Shown here in pieces: positions 43,388 to 52,844 of a DNA stretch of 64,000 nucleotides. A model generated the notes under the pieces. It was given only the letters and a program-made list of their open reading frames with translations. It had not been told where the DNA came from and ran no database searches. The stretch comes from CAYJLA01 sp964371305 (lineage in GTDB: Bacteria > Bacillota_I > Bacilli_A > RFN20 > CAG-826), in assembly GCA_964371305.1 (NCBI GenBank), contig CAYJLA010000002.1:1-64000 (forward strand). Direction: 5' to 3'. Position 1 is the stretch's first letter. Each line of letters starts with the position of its first letter. The translations under genes and the position numbers were made by a program.

Positions 43388-46297
43388 ATGAAAAAAATTA
43401 CATTTGGACTAATCAGTTTACTTGCAACCCTTGGGTTAGTGTTCGCAACTAACGCAGGTGATGCTACAAAAGTAAGTGCAAGAGATTATGATGAAAATTA
43501 TGACGTTTGGTTAGATGATCTTTCCGGAGACACCCCTGCAGGAACATTAACAAACGGTGCATTTAATAAAGTGCCATATTTAACAGCACAGGCAAGCGGA
43601 GATTTTGGAAAAGATCCAAACGAAGCGCTTTATAAAGCGGGTATTGGTAGTTTTACTTTTTCGAATTCAAAAGAGGTAACTTTATCAATGAGAATTGGAA
43701 ATGAAGGAGCACTCAGTTTAGGTGATTTATCTATTGCGATTAGAGGTGGCGATTCATATGTTCCATATGCTGTTACTTTTGATACTTTATTTACTACTGA
43801 TGGCGAGTCTATGCCAGCACTTACAAATGAATTTCAAGATTATACTATAAGTTGGACAACTTCACTTGAAGGAACAGAAATGTACACAGTTGCATCAACT
43901 GGAGAACTTTCAACTGTTAATGTTTTATCATCTGAAATGGTTGGCATTCATATATATTATTCAGGTGAAGGAGATATGACTACACCGTTAGAAATTTCTT
44001 CAATTAAATCTGGATCTACTGTAGTCGATGACTTTAATAGAACCGATGTTAGTTCAACAGTTGGTTGGTCTGGATGGTGGAGAGGTAGTGTTGGAACTAT
44101 AGTTAATAAGAGTATTCATTTAAATCAAAATGATTCACAATATGATGTATATGATGATTCAAAGACTGACTTTAGTGGAGTAGTTGTTCTCATAAGTGGT
44201 GATAGTACAGGCGTATCTTTTGCAGTACGCAGCAACAGTGCGTATTCTTCGTATATCCCATACCTAGATATAAAAGATTACGATAATAATACTGTTGAAT
44301 CACTAAGTAATGAAAAACAAGCTATTTATATAGATGCAGAAAATACATTTTCAATTGTAGATGACATTACAGGGGTTAGCATAAGAGCTGCTACACCAAA
44401 TGTACATATTTGGGGTATATTTCTTTCAAACAACGAATCTACACCTGCTGATGTTTCATGGCCGTCACTTGATCTAAAAAACGTGACGTATTTTGATGAT
44501 TTTAACCGCGCAGATAGAAATAAATTTGAGACGTCTTACGATGCTTCTCAAGCAGCCTTGACTGATGAAGATAAACAACACGGAGTCGATTATAATATCG
44601 CATACGAAGGTGCTGACTATGTTAGTTTAATAGACGAAGCTCTTGTTTTTAAACCAAATAATGGTTCTCTTGTAAACTATGGACATGGTGTAAAAACTGA
44701 TGTTTCTAATAATGATTATTTAGTATTTTCAGTTAAAACTACTGAAAACGCTACACTAGATGGTTTTAGAGTTAGTATTGGTAACGATATACTATGGGCA
44801 AATCAATTTATGTCTGGTAATCAGTTACCAGCAGCACAAATTGGGCAAGTAGGATATCCATTTATTGATGGTGAATTTACATGGTTGATTATTGATTTAC
44901 ATCAACATGAAATTAGTCCAAGTAATACAATGGTTTTCTATTATGAATCAGGTGTAGATGTAACTGGTAATATAGTCATCGACCAAATATTCTATACTAA
45001 TGCAAAAGACGACTTAAACACCACATCAAGAGTTGGAATTGAAGAAACTACATATAGTCTTGATGCAGCTAAAGATTTAGGCACTTTTACTAGCACTTTA
45101 ATAAAAGATACTGTACTTGTCGAAATGGATATGACAATTACAGGAACAACTAAAATCGATGGACTAAGTTTAGTCGTTGGCGGAACGGAACTTACTTTTG
45201 CTAGTGGACTAATTAACCAATTTGGTGAAGTTATTCCTACTGAATATAGCGATGAAACATTCAAAGTTACAGTAGACTTATTAGCAAACGGAATCACTTT
45301 AGTAGATGGTGCTTCAGTAGTTTTGAAAAATAATACAGTTGTCGCAGGAGGAACACTTACTGTTGCAGCAACTTTAAAAGATAGAGTTTTACATAATGTA
45401 AGAAATATCATTGCTTCTACAAGCGTTGATACATCTGGTTATGTTTATGGTGGAGGAATTGATCTTACACAATTGCAATCAAATCTTATTGAATTTAATG
45501 TAACTTCCACAAGTGATGTTGTTGATGGTATTTCATCATTGAGATTAGAGTTTGTGACCGGAGAATTCTTATTCTTAAATACAGGAACTGTTTATAATCA
45601 ATATGGAGAATTAATTTCAACAAATTTAATAGCTGGAGAAAATTCAATTGTTATTGATTTAACGGCTTCAGGAATAGATGTAAATTCAATTAAAGGAGCA
45701 GGACATTTTCATGCTGGTGGATGGGGACCTGCTGCTACCCTTACAGTAGAAATTAATGAAGTTAGTTATAGAAACCTATCTCAAGATGTTACAGAGTTAG
45801 AACAGTTTAAAAAATATGATATTGTTGCACCAACTGTTTCTATGTTTGAAGTCAGCGGATCTACAACCGTAGGAAGTGAATTAACAGTTACTTATAATAT
45901 AAATGATGATGTTAGTCTTGAAGAAAACCTTACTGTCAAAGTAATAGTATCTTATGGTAGTGGTATTACATACATGGAAGAAAACATAACTTCAACAATG
46001 AAGTTTACTCCAACTGTAGCGCAGGACTATACATTTACAATTACTGTTACAGATGAAGCGGGCAACGAAGTTGAAGTAGATAAAGTTATTAATATAACTG
46101 AAGCAACTACAGAACCTCCAATCACTTCTGAACCTAGTGTCGGTGAATCAACTACAATCGGTTCAACATCAACTGGCGGCGGGAATAATGAACCAGTTGA
46201 TAATACAATGTTAATCGTTATACTTTCTTCAGTTGGTGGGGTTATCCTACTAGGTGGCGTTATATTCTTTGTGATTAACAAAAGAAGTAAAAAGTAA
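43388..46297 (+). CDS. Large modular surface protein C with membrane anchor
   Basis: 969 residues. Sec signal (about 1-32), then repeated beta-sandwich modules: about 35-215, 'VVDDFNRTDVSS' and WWRGS at about 215-350, 'YFDDFNRADRNKF' at about 370-545, two further similar modules (about 550-665 and 670-795), a Big/PKD-like domain (about 800-905), a Thr/Ser/Glu linker and a membrane helix with tail NKRSKK. No LPXTG. The signatures link it to proteins A and B. It follows the F5/8C enzyme by 26 bases with AAGGAG, so it shares promoter P3. I infer glycan binding; none of the modules has a known catalytic motif. Confidence 0.65.
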   Translation: MKKITFGLISLLATLGLVFATNAGDATKVSARDYDENYDVWLDDLSGDTPAGTLTNGAFNKVPYLTAQASGDFGKDPNEALYKAGIGSFTFSNSKEVTLSMRIGNEGALSLGDLSIAIRGGDSYVPYAVTFDTLFTTDGESMPALTNEFQDYTISWTTSLEGTEMYTVASTGELSTVNVLSSEMVGIHIYYSGEGDMTTPLEISSIKSGSTVVDDFNRTDVSSTVGWSGWWRGSVGTIVNKSIHLNQNDSQYDVYDDSKTDFSGVVVLISGDSTGVSFAVRSNSAYSSYIPYLDIKDYDNNTVESLSNEKQAIYIDAENTFSIVDDITGVSIRAATPNVHIWGIFLSNNESTPADVSWPSLDLKNVTYFDDFNRADRNKFETSYDASQAALTDEDKQHGVDYNIAYEGADYVSLIDEALVFKPNNGSLVNYGHGVKTDVSNNDYLVFSVKTTENATLDGFRVSIGNDILWANQFMSGNQLPAAQIGQVGYPFIDGEFTWLIIDLHQHEISPSNTMVFYYESGVDVTGNIVIDQIFYTNAKDDLNTTSRVGIEETTYSLDAAKDLGTFTSTLIKDTVLVEMDMTITGTTKIDGLSLVVGGTELTFASGLINQFGEVIPTEYSDETFKVTVDLLANGITLVDGASVVLKNNTVVAGGTLTVAATLKDRVLHNVRNIIASTSVDTSGYVYGGGIDLTQLQSNLIEFNVTSTSDVVDGISSLRLEFVTGEFLFLNTGTVYNQYGELISTNLIAGENSIVIDLTASGIDVNSIKGAGHFHAGGWGPAATLTVEINEVSYRNLSQDVTELEQFKKYDIVAPTVSMFEVSGSTTVGSELTVTYNINDDVSLEENLTVKVIVSYGSGITYMEENITSTMKFTPTVAQDYTFTITVTDEAGNEVEVDKVINITEATTEPPITSEPSVGESTTIGSTSTGGGNNEPVDNTMLIVILSSVGGVILLGGVIFFVINKRSKK

Positions 46298-46314
46298 GAT
46301 TATTTAATGTTTAT

Positions 46315-46340
46315 AAGGAGCAATTTTTTGCTCCTTTTTT
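46315..46340 (+). terminator. Terminator after surface protein C
   Basis: AAGGAGCAA pairs with TTGCTCCTT around a T loop and is followed by a T run. Confidence 0.88.
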
Positions 46341-46386
46341 ATTGACAAACTACTAAAGTATTTTTGTTTAAATATGAGTTAATAAA

Positions 46387-46395
46387 TGGTAAAAT
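46387..46395 (+). promoter_or_regulatory. Extended -10 of the leaderless response regulator gene
   Basis: TGGTAAAAT at 46387-46395 is followed by six bases and the ATG at 46402. No Shine-Dalgarno site. Confidence 0.55.
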
Positions 46396-46401
46396 AAATA
46401 T

Positions 46402-47616
46402 ATGTATAAAATGATTGTAATTGATGATGAAATCATCGTTAGAAGAGGTATTAAAGAAACTATCGATTGGTCTAAACATAATGTTGAAATAATTGGAGAT
46501 GCTTCAAACGGCCAGGAGGGATATGAACTTATTAAAAAGTTGAATCCTGATATTGTTATTACTGATGTGAAAATGCCGATTTTGACAGGAACTGAACTTG
46601 CAACTAGGCTAAAAGACGATGGTTTTAATGGAATAGTTATTATTATTTCTGGCTATAAAGATTTTGAATATGCAAAAAGCGCTCTTAGTGCAGGTGTGTT
46701 TCAGTATTTACTCAAGCCATTTGCTAATCGTGAATTAGAAGAGTGTGTAAACGATGCAATCAATAAACTAAAAGAACGTATGAAAACTGAAAATATATTA
46801 GATGTTTTTAGTAGTTCAAAGATAGACTTGAATAGTAAATTGTTTAGAGACATTGTTAGAAAAAATTATGCTAATATCGATGATATAAGAAATATGTTTG
46901 TAATTTCCAATATTGATTTCTTTGATGAATACTGTATCGTGATTGGTGTTTTGGATAAAATTGACGAACATTTTTCAAGTGATAGAAAAATGATAAAGTG
47001 TATAGATGATGCATTTAATGATCATGAAAATCAATATTTGTTAGGAGTATATCATAACAGAGTCGTCATGGTTACAAACCTTGAACACGATCTAATTATT
47101 AAACTTCTTGAGAACGCTTTTAAGCATTTTGAGTTAATAACTAGCGAATTTACATTTTCTTTCGGTATGAGTGATTCATCCAATACCTTTAGTAACGCTA
47201 ATGAGTTGTATGAACAAGCAAAAAATATTGCAGAAAATAAATTATTTACTACTTCTAATTCAATATTAGATAATAGTGGTGAAACAAAAAAATATAAAAA
47301 GAATACAGTAGAAATTCTTAAAATAATTCAAACAAGATACAGTGAAAATCTCACTGTTAAAATTGTTGCTGAAGAAGTTTTGATTAGTGAATCATCGTTA
47401 ATGCATTTACTAAAGGATGATTTAGGAATGACTTTCAATGATATTCTAACAACACACAGAATCAATGAGGCCAAAAAACTCCTCCTAAGTTCAAAATATA
47501 GAATAAATGAAGTCGCAAGATTAGTAGGATATAGTGATGATAAATATTTTACTGCTCTATTTAAGAAAAAAACAGGCTTAACTCCATCAAAATTTATATT
47601 AGCGAATGAACAATAA
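46402..47616 (+). CDS. YesN-type response regulator with AraC DNA-binding domain
   Basis: 404 residues. Receiver domain with acidic pocket D8/D9, phosphoacceptor D55 in DIVITDVKMP and conserved K105. A middle region of about 150 residues, then a C-terminal AraC-type double helix-turn-helix (about 305-402) ending 'VARLVGYSDDKYFTALFKKKTGLTPSKF'. Regulators of this build activate sugar operons from non-palindromic sites just upstream of the -35 region, which is where the shared TCTACC element lies in P1-P5; it is my leading candidate for that factor. Overlaps the kinase gene by 11 bases. Confidence 0.88.
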   Translation: MYKMIVIDDEIIVRRGIKETIDWSKHNVEIIGDASNGQEGYELIKKLNPDIVITDVKMPILTGTELATRLKDDGFNGIVIIISGYKDFEYAKSALSAGVFQYLLKPFANRELEECVNDAINKLKERMKTENILDVFSSSKIDLNSKLFRDIVRKNYANIDDIRNMFVISNIDFFDEYCIVIGVLDKIDEHFSSDRKMIKCIDDAFNDHENQYLLGVYHNRVVMVTNLEHDLIIKLLENAFKHFELITSEFTFSFGMSDSSNTFSNANELYEQAKNIAENKLFTTSNSILDNSGETKKYKKNTVEILKIIQTRYSENLTVKIVAEEVLISESSLMHLLKDDLGMTFNDILTTHRINEAKKLLLSSKYRINEVARLVGYSDDKYFTALFKKKTGLTPSKFILANEQ

Positions 47617-49339
47617 TAAAAGTAAGAAATCAATCTCTGTTGTGCTATTTACATCTATTAGCGTTCTTTTTGTCTCAATATTTATTATAGTTGTTACAAG
47701 TGTATTTATAACTGTGAATATAGCTACTGGTAATTATAGTAAGAATAATTTTACTACATCTGCAAACAAGGTTGATGATACATTATCCGAAATCTTATAT
47801 TCAATAACAGCTACTCATGTTTTAACTTTCAATGACGAAGGAATTTCTGAATTTTCATTAGTCGATGACAATAGTAAGCAAGTATATTTTGAAAATTTAT
47901 ATAAAAATGGGTCAATTAATAACGAGAATTATGTTGGTATGAGTTTGTACTTTGAAGATAAAACTTACATATCAAGTCAAGCCGTCCCCTTTCTTGGTAA
48001 AACCGAAATAGATGCAGTTAACAATAGTAGCAACTACATGGTTTATGTAAGTACTATTTCTTCCAGTGATGAATCTATGATAGTTTTTGGTAAAAAAGTT
48101 CAATACTCATTAGCATCTGAATCAGTAGGGGTTGCATTTTACTATTTAAAAGAGAGTGTTATATTAAAAGTTTTGGATTTGATTAATGTTGAAGGCTCCG
48201 AAACATTTTTGGTCACTAATGATGCTTATGGTGTTGCACATCCTAATGAGGAACTTAATGGAATTTACTTATACAATTTTGAATTTGCTAGGTATTTGGG
48301 CTCCAACTCAGTCGAGGAGTTTGGGAATTATAATGGTAAATATTCTATTTTTTCGTTAAGTTCTATGCACAAAACTAATTATGCATATGATTTAGACTTT
48401 ACAATCGTGTCCGCAACTCCGTTTTACTCTGTGTATGGAAGCATCATCATTACGTATTTGATTGTAGGTATTATCGCGCTTATTTCACTCGCACTAAGCA
48501 TTACATTTGGTATTTTAATTTCTAAAAAAATAATTAATCCATTGATCAGTCTTTCACACAAGGTAGGTGAATATTCACCTTTACAAGACACAATATTAAC
48601 TAAAGTAGTAGATAACAAGAACGAAGTATACATTTTAGAAGAATCTTATGATTTAATGATGGATAGAATTAGAAATTTAATGAACCAATCAATTCGTGAT
48701 ATGGAAACGAAAAGAAATTTAGAACTAGAAACTCTACAAATGCAAATTAATCCGCACTTTTTATATAACACATTAGATGCAATTGCATGGATGGCCAAAT
48801 TTAAAGATGAAAAAGACATCGAACAATTAGTAATTGAATTATCAAAGTTTTATAGAGTTTCGCTTCATAAAGGAGCAAAGTTTATTAAAGTAAGTGAAGA
48901 AATGGAAATTATAGACCATTTTATGAAAATAGAGCTGGTAAGATTTCCTAATAAATTTACGTATGATTTAAATATAGATGAAGATGTAAAAAATGCTCAA
49001 ACTCTTAAACTTATATTACAACCTATAGTAGAAAACGCAATCAAGCATGGATTAGCTTCACTTAATAGAATTGGACATATTGATATAACTGTCTCAAGAA
49101 GTAACGATAATATCATATTCATTATTAAAGATGATGGTGTAGGTTTTGATTTTGATGATTCTTCGTTTTTGGATAGGAAAAATGATCCAAGCTATCATGG
49201 TGGCTATGGATTGTATAATGTACAAGAAAGAATACATTTAGAGTATGGTTCGCAATATGGCATTGAAGTTGATTCAATAAAAGATCGTGGAACAAAGGTT
49301 ATAGTTAAAATACCATTTATATATCATTCTGTTGATTAA
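47606..49339 (+). CDS. YesM-type sensor histidine kinase
   Basis: 577 residues. Membrane helices at about 11-35 and 275-304 enclose a Cache-like extracellular sensor of about 240 residues. A HAMP linker follows, then the LytS/YesM-type kinase: phosphoacceptor H384 in INPHFLYNTL, N-box N477 in IVENAIKHG, G1 DDGVGF (509-514) and G2 GGYGLYNV (532-539). It should phosphorylate the overlapping response regulator on sensing an extracellular signal, likely a sugar or sugar-loaded binding protein. Its 3' end overlaps the truncated sensor gene on the other strand. Confidence 0.9.
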   Translation: MNNNKSKKSISVVLFTSISVLFVSIFIIVVTSVFITVNIATGNYSKNNFTTSANKVDDTLSEILYSITATHVLTFNDEGISEFSLVDDNSKQVYFENLYKNGSINNENYVGMSLYFEDKTYISSQAVPFLGKTEIDAVNNSSNYMVYVSTISSSDESMIVFGKKVQYSLASESVGVAFYYLKESVILKVLDLINVEGSETFLVTNDAYGVAHPNEELNGIYLYNFEFARYLGSNSVEEFGNYNGKYSIFSLSSMHKTNYAYDLDFTIVSATPFYSVYGSIIITYLIVGIIALISLALSITFGILISKKIINPLISLSHKVGEYSPLQDTILTKVVDNKNEVYILEESYDLMMDRIRNLMNQSIRDMETKRNLELETLQMQINPHFLYNTLDAIAWMAKFKDEKDIEQLVIELSKFYRVSLHKGAKFIKVSEEMEIIDHFMKIELVRFPNKFTYDLNIDEDVKNAQTLKLILQPIVENAIKHGLASLNRIGHIDITVSRSNDNIIFIIKDDGVGFDFDDSSFLDRKNDPSYHGGYGLYNVQERIHLEYGSQYGIEVDSIKDRGTKVIVKIPFIYHSVD

Positions 49340-50285
49340 TTTTGCTGTGTAATTCAATTAGTGGTTTTTTGATAAAATATGCCATTTTAGCAGATATAAT
49401 AATAGTAAACGCCATAATAATAATGTCAACAGAGAGAAAAATTATTATTAACATATTTGTATTGTAGTACTTGTTCTGTTCAGGAATTATTACAGTAAAA
49501 TCAATAGCGTTAGTTAAGTTTATTTTTGAATATAATTTTCCATTTAGATTACTAATCATTTTTTCACTATATGGATATGAAACATCATACATATCAATAT
49601 CTTCACTAACTAAATATAATATTGATGTATTGTCTGAAATATATGTATTTCCGTTTTCAAAAAAAGTGTATTCAGATATGTCGAAAATCGTTGAGTATAA
49701 ATAATTGGTGTCGTAGTCTGCAACGATATATCCTATAACATTTTCATTGCCATCATATACCTTTAAAAATAGAGAAAGTAATCCCAATGAATCGTTATAA
49801 GGTTGCATTAAATAGTTGTTGGCAATAGCTTTATTTCTAATAAATATAGTTGATGTATCTGATGAACTTATAAAAGAAGAAAATCGCACAACTTGTTGTA
49901 GTTCAACTAGAGTTGCTGGGCCGCCAATTGAACTACTTGAAACTATTCTATTATCGGTGGTGTATAAAGAGATTCCAAGTAAAGAATTATAGGTTACAGA
50001 AATCACATTTATATAATCTTGCGTTTCTTGATATGAACTAGATCCACTAATATAGTTTTTTATAATTTGGTTATTAGAAACTCCTTGTAAAGTAGAATAT
50101 ATAATTTGATTGTGCAGCTGAAATGAATTCGAAATAACTTGAGTTTCACTCATAGTATAACTATCAAAATCTCTCATATAATAAAAATGCATGTTTACAA
50201 TTGTAACTATTGTGATCAAGACAACAAAAAAAGAAACAGCACTAATAAACAATGTTTTAACTTGAAAGCTTAATCTTTTAAACAT
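49317..50285 (-). pseudogene. Truncated sensor: membrane-Cache-membrane part of a YesM-type kinase without its catalytic half
   Basis: 322 residues from the ATG at 50285 (the frame opens earlier at a TTG but an extended -10, TGTTATACT, lies only 12 bases before the ATG). First membrane helix at about 8-30, Cache-like extracellular domain, second helix at about 275-300, and an end in 'FIKKPLIELHSKINQQNDI', exactly where HAMP should begin. HAMP, the H-box and the ATPase domain are missing. The reading frame is intact and it keeps a promoter, so it may be a functional decoy or accessory sensor rather than a dead gene. It overlaps the 3' end of the complete kinase by 23 bases. Confidence 0.65.
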
Positions 50286-50383
50286 AAGTACATTTAAAGT
50301 ATAACAAAATGAAGTCAAAAACAACAATGAGTTGAATATTGAATACTGTTTAAATAGAGCATGAATAAATAAATGCAGTATTG

Positions 50384-50438
50384 TCTACCAAAAAACACTT
50401 TTTATAGTATTAAAAAGGCTATTTTGGGTTGTTATAAT
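50384..50438 (+). promoter_or_regulatory. Regulon promoter P4 (shared upstream element)
   Basis: TCTACC at 50384-50389 and the extended -10 TGTTATAAT (-10 at 50433-50438) are 49 bases apart, as in P1. The second half is weak (CACTTTTT, shifted by one base). Confidence 0.6.
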
Positions 50439-50459
50439 ACAAATAGGTAGGTAAATTAT

Positions 50460-51872
50460 ATGAAAAAATTAATTAAATCATTATTAATGTGTGGAGCAAT
50501 GGCCAGCGTAATTGCGTTTACAACTGGTTGTAGCGAAGATGATGGAGTTGTTCAAGTAAGAATAGGGATGTGGCCAGCTGCACAATTAACACAAGACATA
50601 GCAATGTTTAACAATTGGAAAACTGAGTTCGAAAGAGATAATCCTGGATATGAAATTATTGCTGATAACTATGAATATGATCCTAGTACAGTAGTGGCCA
50701 AAGCTCAATCTAAAACGCTTCCTACGGTGTTTCAAACATGGTTTACTGAACCAGAAATGTTAATAAACTCAAGATATATAAGAGATATTACTCCTCAACT
50801 TAATGAATTAGGTTGGCTTGATAAAATGGATGTAAAAATGAAAGACATTTTATCAAGAGATGGAAAAACTTACGGTGTACCAAGAGACGGTTATGGACTT
50901 GGTATGGTTATGAACTTAGAACAACTGGAGTTTTATGGAATTTTAGAAGACCTAGATGGTGATGGAAAAATTGATATACATGATGAAGATGGTCAGCCGC
51001 TTTATCCTACGACTTTTGAAGAATTAAGGCAATTAAGTGTCGATATAGATAGTGCAAGTGATGGAATGGTCAAAGGTTCACTTATTTTATCCTCAAATAA
51101 AAATGGAGGATGGCAATTTTCTAATATAGCATGGAATTTTGGTGCTGAATTACAAATAAAAAATAGTGAAGGTAAATATGTTGGCAATCTTGCAAGTGAT
51201 GAATCAGTTGATGCATTAGAATATATACAAGATCTTGCCCAAAATGACTTATTACTTGATAATACCGCAGTCGTTTATAATGATTGGACAAGGTTTATTT
51301 CCGGACAAGTTGCAACTGCTTTTGTGGGAAATGATGTTGTAGCAAATGCTGTTACGCAAGGTGGCGTAGATTTAGACAAGATAGCATTTGTACCAATGCC
51401 AGCTGGTCCAGATTCACAAAATGCATTGTTTGGTGGAACTCCTTATGTTTTTGCTAATAATGCTACTGATGAAGAAGTTATGGGCGCCTTAAAGTTTCTT
51501 GAATATATGGGTAGATCTCCAGAAGACTCTGATATTGCAGAAGAGGCATTAGAAGAAGGAGCACAACTTTCACAAGCAAAGTCAATACCTATTTTGCCTT
51601 CAATTAAGCCATGGACAAACGATGAATATCTAACCTTAACTAAAAGTATTGAAGATAAGTACGTTAATGTAGAGATGGATTATTTTAAAGATTTCTATGA
51701 TTCAATCTATACAATTAGACACGACGAAGAACCTTATTTCACACAGGCAATGTATTCGTTGTTAGATAATTGTATACAAGAAGTTCTAGATGATCCATAT
51801 TCAGCTAATGCTAAAACATTATTGGAAACTGCAAACAGTCAATTTAACAACCAATATATGTCCAATTTATAA
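50460..51872 (+). CDS. CUT1-type sugar ABC transporter substrate-binding lipoprotein
   Basis: 470 residues, lipoprotein signal ending in TTGC. Family 1 extracellular solute-binding fold, with the ligand-domain segments 'TVFQTWFTEPEML', 'GKTYGVPRDGYGLGMVMN' and 'FVPMPAGPDSQNALFGG'. An EF-hand-like loop lies at D164-L-D-G-D-G-K-I-D172, suggesting bound calcium. It delivers an oligosaccharide to the permeases at 51885 and 52844. The leader of about 15 bases carries AGGTAGG. First gene of a likely five-gene operon from P4. Confidence 0.88.
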   Translation: MKKLIKSLLMCGAMASVIAFTTGCSEDDGVVQVRIGMWPAAQLTQDIAMFNNWKTEFERDNPGYEIIADNYEYDPSTVVAKAQSKTLPTVFQTWFTEPEMLINSRYIRDITPQLNELGWLDKMDVKMKDILSRDGKTYGVPRDGYGLGMVMNLEQLEFYGILEDLDGDGKIDIHDEDGQPLYPTTFEELRQLSVDIDSASDGMVKGSLILSSNKNGGWQFSNIAWNFGAELQIKNSEGKYVGNLASDESVDALEYIQDLAQNDLLLDNTAVVYNDWTRFISGQVATAFVGNDVVANAVTQGGVDLDKIAFVPMPAGPDSQNALFGGTPYVFANNATDEEVMGALKFLEYMGRSPEDSDIAEEALEEGAQLSQAKSIPILPSIKPWTNDEYLTLTKSIEDKYVNVEMDYFKDFYDSIYTIRHDEEPYFTQAMYSLLDNCIQEVLDDPYSANAKTLLETANSQFNNQYMSNL

Positions 51873-51884
51873 AAAGGAAATATA

Positions 51885-52844
51885 ATGAAAACAAACTCTC
51901 TTACTACTACTAAGACAGTTAAAAACAAGAGGCTTAAAACGTTGCTTGTTAAGAACTTATCTGGCTGGGCATTAATGTTGCCTGGCTTGATTTTGTTTGT
52001 TTTTTTTGTTTGGGGACCGTTAGCTGACAATATCTTGACATCCTTTTACTCAACAATTGGGTTTGAAAGAGTTGATTTTGTGGGTGTTGCTCAGTATGTA
52101 CGGGTGTTCGAAGATCCAGAGTTTATAAACGCTTTAACAAATACCTTTGAATATCTTGGTTGGTCACTATTGATTGGATTTATTATACCTATTTTTCTTG
52201 GTTTACTTTTGTCAGAAGTTATTCATTTAAAGGGTTTCTTTAGGATAGCAATATATTTGCCAGCTGTTTTAAGCGGTGTCGCAACAGCAATACTTTGGGC
52301 ATATATATTTGATCCAAATGACGGAGGTATGTTGAATACAATACTTCAGTCGCTGGGATTACCAACATTAAAATGGACAGATGATTCCGATTTAGTAATT
52401 CCTTTGATTGTATTAACAATGACTTGGAAGGGTGCGGGGAGTACAGCACTTATATATTTAGCGAGTATGCAGTCGATTAATTCGAATTTATATGAAGCGG
52501 TCCGCATTGATGGGGCTAACGCGTTTCAAAGAATTAAAAATATTACTTTACCAAGTATTCTTCCAACTATTTCAACGTTATTTATTCTTCAAGTAATATC
52601 TATAATGCAAGTTTTCTATGAGCCTTTATTAATTGCAAAGGGATCACAAGCTTCAATGACATTGCTTTTACTTGGTTATAACTATGCGTTTGATAGCAAA
52701 TACTCGGGTAGCGGAGTTGGAGGTTATGGTTTTTCTACGACTGGCCAATCATCGGCAGTAGCAGTCATTTTAGCTTTAATTATTCTTGGTCTTACAGCTG
52801 TATATTTTATAGTTCAACATTTCGTTAAGAAGAGGTATCAATAA
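51885..52844 (+). CDS. CUT1 sugar ABC transporter permease, MalF-like
   Basis: 319 residues, six membrane helices. The EAA loop reads 'EAVRIDGANAFQRIKNITLPSI', which docks the ATPase. AAAAGGAAA lies before the ATG. Its stop overlaps the next start (TAATG). No ATPase gene accompanies the importer; in Bacillota a shared MsmX/UgpC-type ATPase encoded elsewhere usually serves. Confidence 0.9.
   Translation: MKTNSLTTTKTVKNKRLKTLLVKNLSGWALMLPGLILFVFFVWGPLADNILTSFYSTIGFERVDFVGVAQYVRVFEDPEFINALTNTFEYLGWSLLIGFIIPIFLGLLLSEVIHLKGFFRIAIYLPAVLSGVATAILWAYIFDPNDGGMLNTILQSLGLPTLKWTDDSDLVIPLIVLTMTWKGAGSTALIYLASMQSINSNLYEAVRIDGANAFQRIKNITLPSILPTISTLFILQVISIMQVFYEPLLIAKGSQASMTLLLLGYNYAFDSKYSGSGVGGYGFSTTGQSSAVAVILALIILGLTAVYFIVQHFVKKRYQ

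Noticed and set aside
44992..45411. 139-codon open frame on the minus strand inside surface protein C
   Set aside because: Wholly inside a well-supported gene with a signal peptide and repeats; Val/Ser/Thr-rich composition is that of an antisense shadow.
46342..46347. TTGACA upstream of the response regulator gene
   Set aside because: It is 42 bases from the -10, far beyond the usual 17; the extended -10 alone is more likely to be used.
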